From the NCBI RefSeq assembly GCF_022965805.1, contig NC_133102.1, positions 4,224,885 through 4,288,884 of the forward strand: a stretch of 64,000 nucleotides of DNA, written 5' to 3'. Made by a program: the position numbers and the translations under genes. This DNA comes from Primulina eburnea. Lineage: Eukaryota > Streptophyta > Magnoliopsida > Lamiales > Gesneriaceae. A model generated the notes under the pieces. That model was given only the letters and a program-made list of their open reading frames with translations, ran no database searches and was not told the DNA's origin. Shown here one piece after another: positions 61,752 to 64,000 of this stretch; position 1 is the first letter of the stretch, and each line of letters opens with the position of its first letter.

Positions 61752-61922
61752 TATTGTGAGACAGGTCTCACGAATCTTTATCTGTGAGACGGGTCAACCT
61801 TACCGATATTCACAATAAAAATAATACTCTTAACATCAAAATTAATACTTTTTCATGGATGACCCAAATAAGATATCTGTCTGACAAAATACGATCCGTA
61901 AAATCGTCTTATACAGATTTTT
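61752..61922 (-). mobile_element. GAGACGG MITE-like element
   Basis: Minus-orientation copy: TGTGAGACAGGTCTCACGAA, core ACCGATATTCACAATAAAAA, right part ACAAAATACGATCCGTAAAA. The right arm is diverged. Confidence 0.75.
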
Positions 61923-62561
61923 GTCATTTTGTTAATGTTTAAACTTGATTGTTAAACATAAAAAAATCAAAGTTTCCGATCAACTCTTCAATTATTATTA
62001 TTTTTTTACTTTTTGAAGTGTGTTTACAGACAAAACACAGAGAAAAATTATTTAAAGAAACAAATGTTTTCATCTAAATCTTTTCCCCCGAAATTATATG
62101 CACATGAGATAAACAAAAGTATGTGTGTAAAGAAAGGCCTTGCTACCGTGTGACGTCAACATCGACCGACAAAATTCAGCAATTATTATTAATATTCTTA
62201 TTTTATTATTTTGGAATATTGACAAAGGAGTGACGACGACGATTTCACACAGTTTGTGTTGGACTTATATAGGTATATTGGGTTTGTTCTTTGAATGGTA
62301 AATTGGACAAGCAAGCAAAGACCTAATAGAAGGCAAGTGAGAATGTTCCACGTAGGAAAAAAACATAGTAGTGATGAGCTTATATGATTGCACTTTATCG
62401 AAGTGTAACAATGATTGGTCAAGAGGCTCTCTCTCGCGTACACAGGCACGGCCGCACGGGGTACAAATCATGGGTCCGATTTGCAGTGGAAAAAAGCTTG
62501 ACTTGTTGTGTGCAAGCGACGAGCGCGACCTGGGTGCGTCGAATATCGGACCCCGATCAAG

Positions 62562-62842
62562 GCAAAATTTCCCACCAGGTTCACCTGGCTTTGCTATTTT
62601 ATTTTCGAAAAATTTAAATTATGGACCAAGACCTTCGGTATTTCAGCTGACCTTTAGTGTTCCAAACTGAAATGACCTTTGGTGCTCTAGCTGGACCGAT
62701 CAAAGCAAAATTTCCCACCAAGGTTCACCCTGGCTTTTGCTATTTTATTTTCGAAAAATTTAAATTATGGACCAAGACCTTCGGTATTTCAGCTGACCTT
62801 TAGTGTTCCAAACTGAAATGACCTTTGGTGCTCCAGCTGGAC
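62562..62842 (+). repeat. Tandem duplication of about 140 bp in the LTR U3 region
   Basis: Two copies running from GCAAAATTTCCCACCA through TTCGAAAAATTTAAATTATG and GACCTTCGGTATTTCAGCTG to GACCTTTGGTGCTC(T/C)AGCTGG. The first has GGTTCACCTGG and the second AGGTTCACCCTGG. Short units ACCTT(T/C)GGTGCTCCAGCTGG repeat further downstream to about 62870. Confidence 0.9.
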
Positions 62843-62909
62843 CGACCTTCGGTGCTCCAGCTGGGCTGACCTTTGGCCTTTCAGATGGCCAACCGTAACT
62901 GTCCATATT

Positions 62910-62922
62910 GCCTATATATAGG
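62910..62922 (+). promoter_or_regulatory. TATA box of the probable LTR
   Basis: CTATATATAGGGGC follows the duplicated block. It is a canonical TATA box in the expected place before the LTR transcription start. Inferred from position only. Confidence 0.45.
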
Positions 62923-63414
62923 GGCAGCCTCAAGTCCTTCAACACACTCTCCTACTTTCTGATGTTTTTCGAAGCTTTGCTTGTTCTGTTGTTCCAACCG
63001 GCTGCTGTTTCTCTGTCGTTGTTCTGCCCCGTGATATAGTTCAGGTACATTTCAGCTCGCTGTGGTGGTACCTTGTGCTACGGTACTGCTGGTTGTTCCG
63101 TTGTATCATGTGAAACAGACGTCCAAGTTCATCCTCGAAGCACATCCCGGAGGTAACGAATCTGTTTTAAGGATATTGTATTTCATACAGACCTCGGTTT
63201 GATTTATTTTATACATTGTGCTACTGTTTTGTTCACGATTCTACCTCGTTGGTTTTTAGTATACATTTCTGTTTGTCTACATATATATTGTAACAATTTG
63301 AATTTAAAAATAAAAAAATAAATAAAATCCATAAAAAAAGAAAAGAAAAGAAATGATTTTCCTTTCCAATTAATTTATTTTGTGAATGAATAAGAATTCG
63401 GACTAAGACACAAA

Positions 63415-63947
63415 TAGGGGTGAGTATTCGGTTAATTCGGTTACCGACCGAACCGAATTAGCTATAACCGAACCGAACCGAAATATTTAGCCATAACCGA
63501 ACCGACCGAATTAATTTTCATAACCGATGAAAACCGACCGAATTAACCGATTAGTTTAAAAAAAATTGTGATTTAACTTTAATTATAATGTAAATTTTTT
63601 TTAAACCACTACACTTTACACAAATGCATAAAAACATAAAATCACACACATCACAATGTATAAGTTTTATTTGAACACAATTAATACATACTTATCGATT
63701 TTAAAATTAAAAATTAAAATATTTATAAAAAACTGAAAAATAAAAAAAATTATTAAATAATAATATTATTATATCGGTTATTCGGTTAACCGATTTCAAA
63801 ATTTTGAAAACCGTAACCGAACCGAATTAACCGATATAACCGAATTTTTTTAATTTGAAAACCGAATTTCCCGAAATAACCGAAATTTCCGAATTGGCTC
63901 GGTTCGGTCGGTTAATTCGGTTTTAACCGAAATCTTGCTCACCCCTA
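63415..63947. mobile_element. Non-autonomous hAT element with TTCGGTTAACCG repeats (533 bp)
   Basis: Terminal inverted repeats TAGGGGTGAG / CTCACCCCTA, and an exact 8-bp duplication GACACAAA at 63407-63414 and 63948-63955, which indicate the hAT superfamily. Both subterminal regions are filled with many copies of ACCGAACCGAATTAACCG and its complement, so each end can also fold on itself. The centre is AT-rich and has no coding. Confidence 0.88.
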
Positions 63948-64000
63948 GACACAAAGCTAACCAAACTAATCCACCATAAGAAAAAAGGGGATCGAGTTAT

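Larger units (their letters stand above)
62257..63295 (+). mobile_element. Probable copia-type solo LTR (1,039 bp)
   Basis: Begins TGTTGGACTTATATAGG and ends ATATATTGTAACA, with short inverted ends TGTT/AACA typical of copia LTRs. Flanks GTTTG and ATTTG match at four of five bases. A TATA box, CTATATATAGGGGC, lies at about 62912 with a leader-like region after it, in keeping with a U3-R-U5 layout. Upstream of it is a tandem duplication (62562-62842). No internal coding region or second LTR is present. The borders are less certain than those of the solo LTR at 9515. Confidence 0.5.

Noticed and set aside
62371..62670. Open frames of 77-99 codons near 62.4-62.7 kb
   Set aside because: They fall in the probable LTR and its tandem duplication, overlap each other in different frames and match nothing known.

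Overview
This is a 64 kb piece of a plant nuclear genome, almost certainly a eudicot. The evidence is intron-rich genes with GT-AG introns, plant-only families (augmin subunit 2, PINOID, a CBL-interacting kinase, ERD4/OSCA, remorin, a DUF630/DUF632 protein, a psaK fragment) and AT-rich intergenic DNA full of plant transposons. A MITE-like family with GAGACGGTCTCAC arms occurs at least ten times; I associate it with asterids such as Lamiales, but the family-level guess is weak. All exon structures below were assembled by hand from reading frame, splice sites and recalled family members; every joined coding sequence stays in frame.

Layout, left to right: (1) 602-2630 minus, fatty acid 2-hydroxylase, divergent from (2) 3587-5552 plus, beta-tubulin. 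(3) 6097-8858 minus, root-type ferredoxin-NADP reductase. (4) 9515-11182, a probable solo LTR with a 20-bp minisatellite and GC-rich CGCGCATATGCGCG palindromes. (5) 12392-14748 minus, augmin subunit 2. (6) 16986-20222 plus, DUF630/DUF632 protein. (7) 20522-26497 minus, a 3'-truncated psaK copy whose first intron carries a young 5.5 kb Ty1/copia retrotransposon. (8) 28288-28459, a 172-bp element built of hairpins. (9) 29751-31590 plus, PINOID-type AGC kinase. (10) 33969-39880 minus, BRCA1 homologue. (11) 40851-44522 minus, ERD4/OSCA3-type channel. (12) 44.5-50.6 kb, gene-poor, with a TRIM and a hAT MITE. (13) 50623-52966 minus, remorin. (14) 55257-58506 minus, CIPK23-like kinase. (15) 58.5-64 kb, a stack of transposons: GAGACGG MITEs, one split by a PIF/Harbinger-like element, a probable copia-type solo LTR and a hAT MITE.

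The genes do not form a pathway or cluster; this is ordinary dispersed plant gene order. Shared themes are loose: microtubules (beta-tubulin, augmin) and membrane or ion stress signalling (ERD4, CIPK23, remorin, FAH). No new multi-gene system was found. The most informative parts are the broken psaK copy and its retrotransposon, and the transposons whose borders are fixed by target-site duplications.
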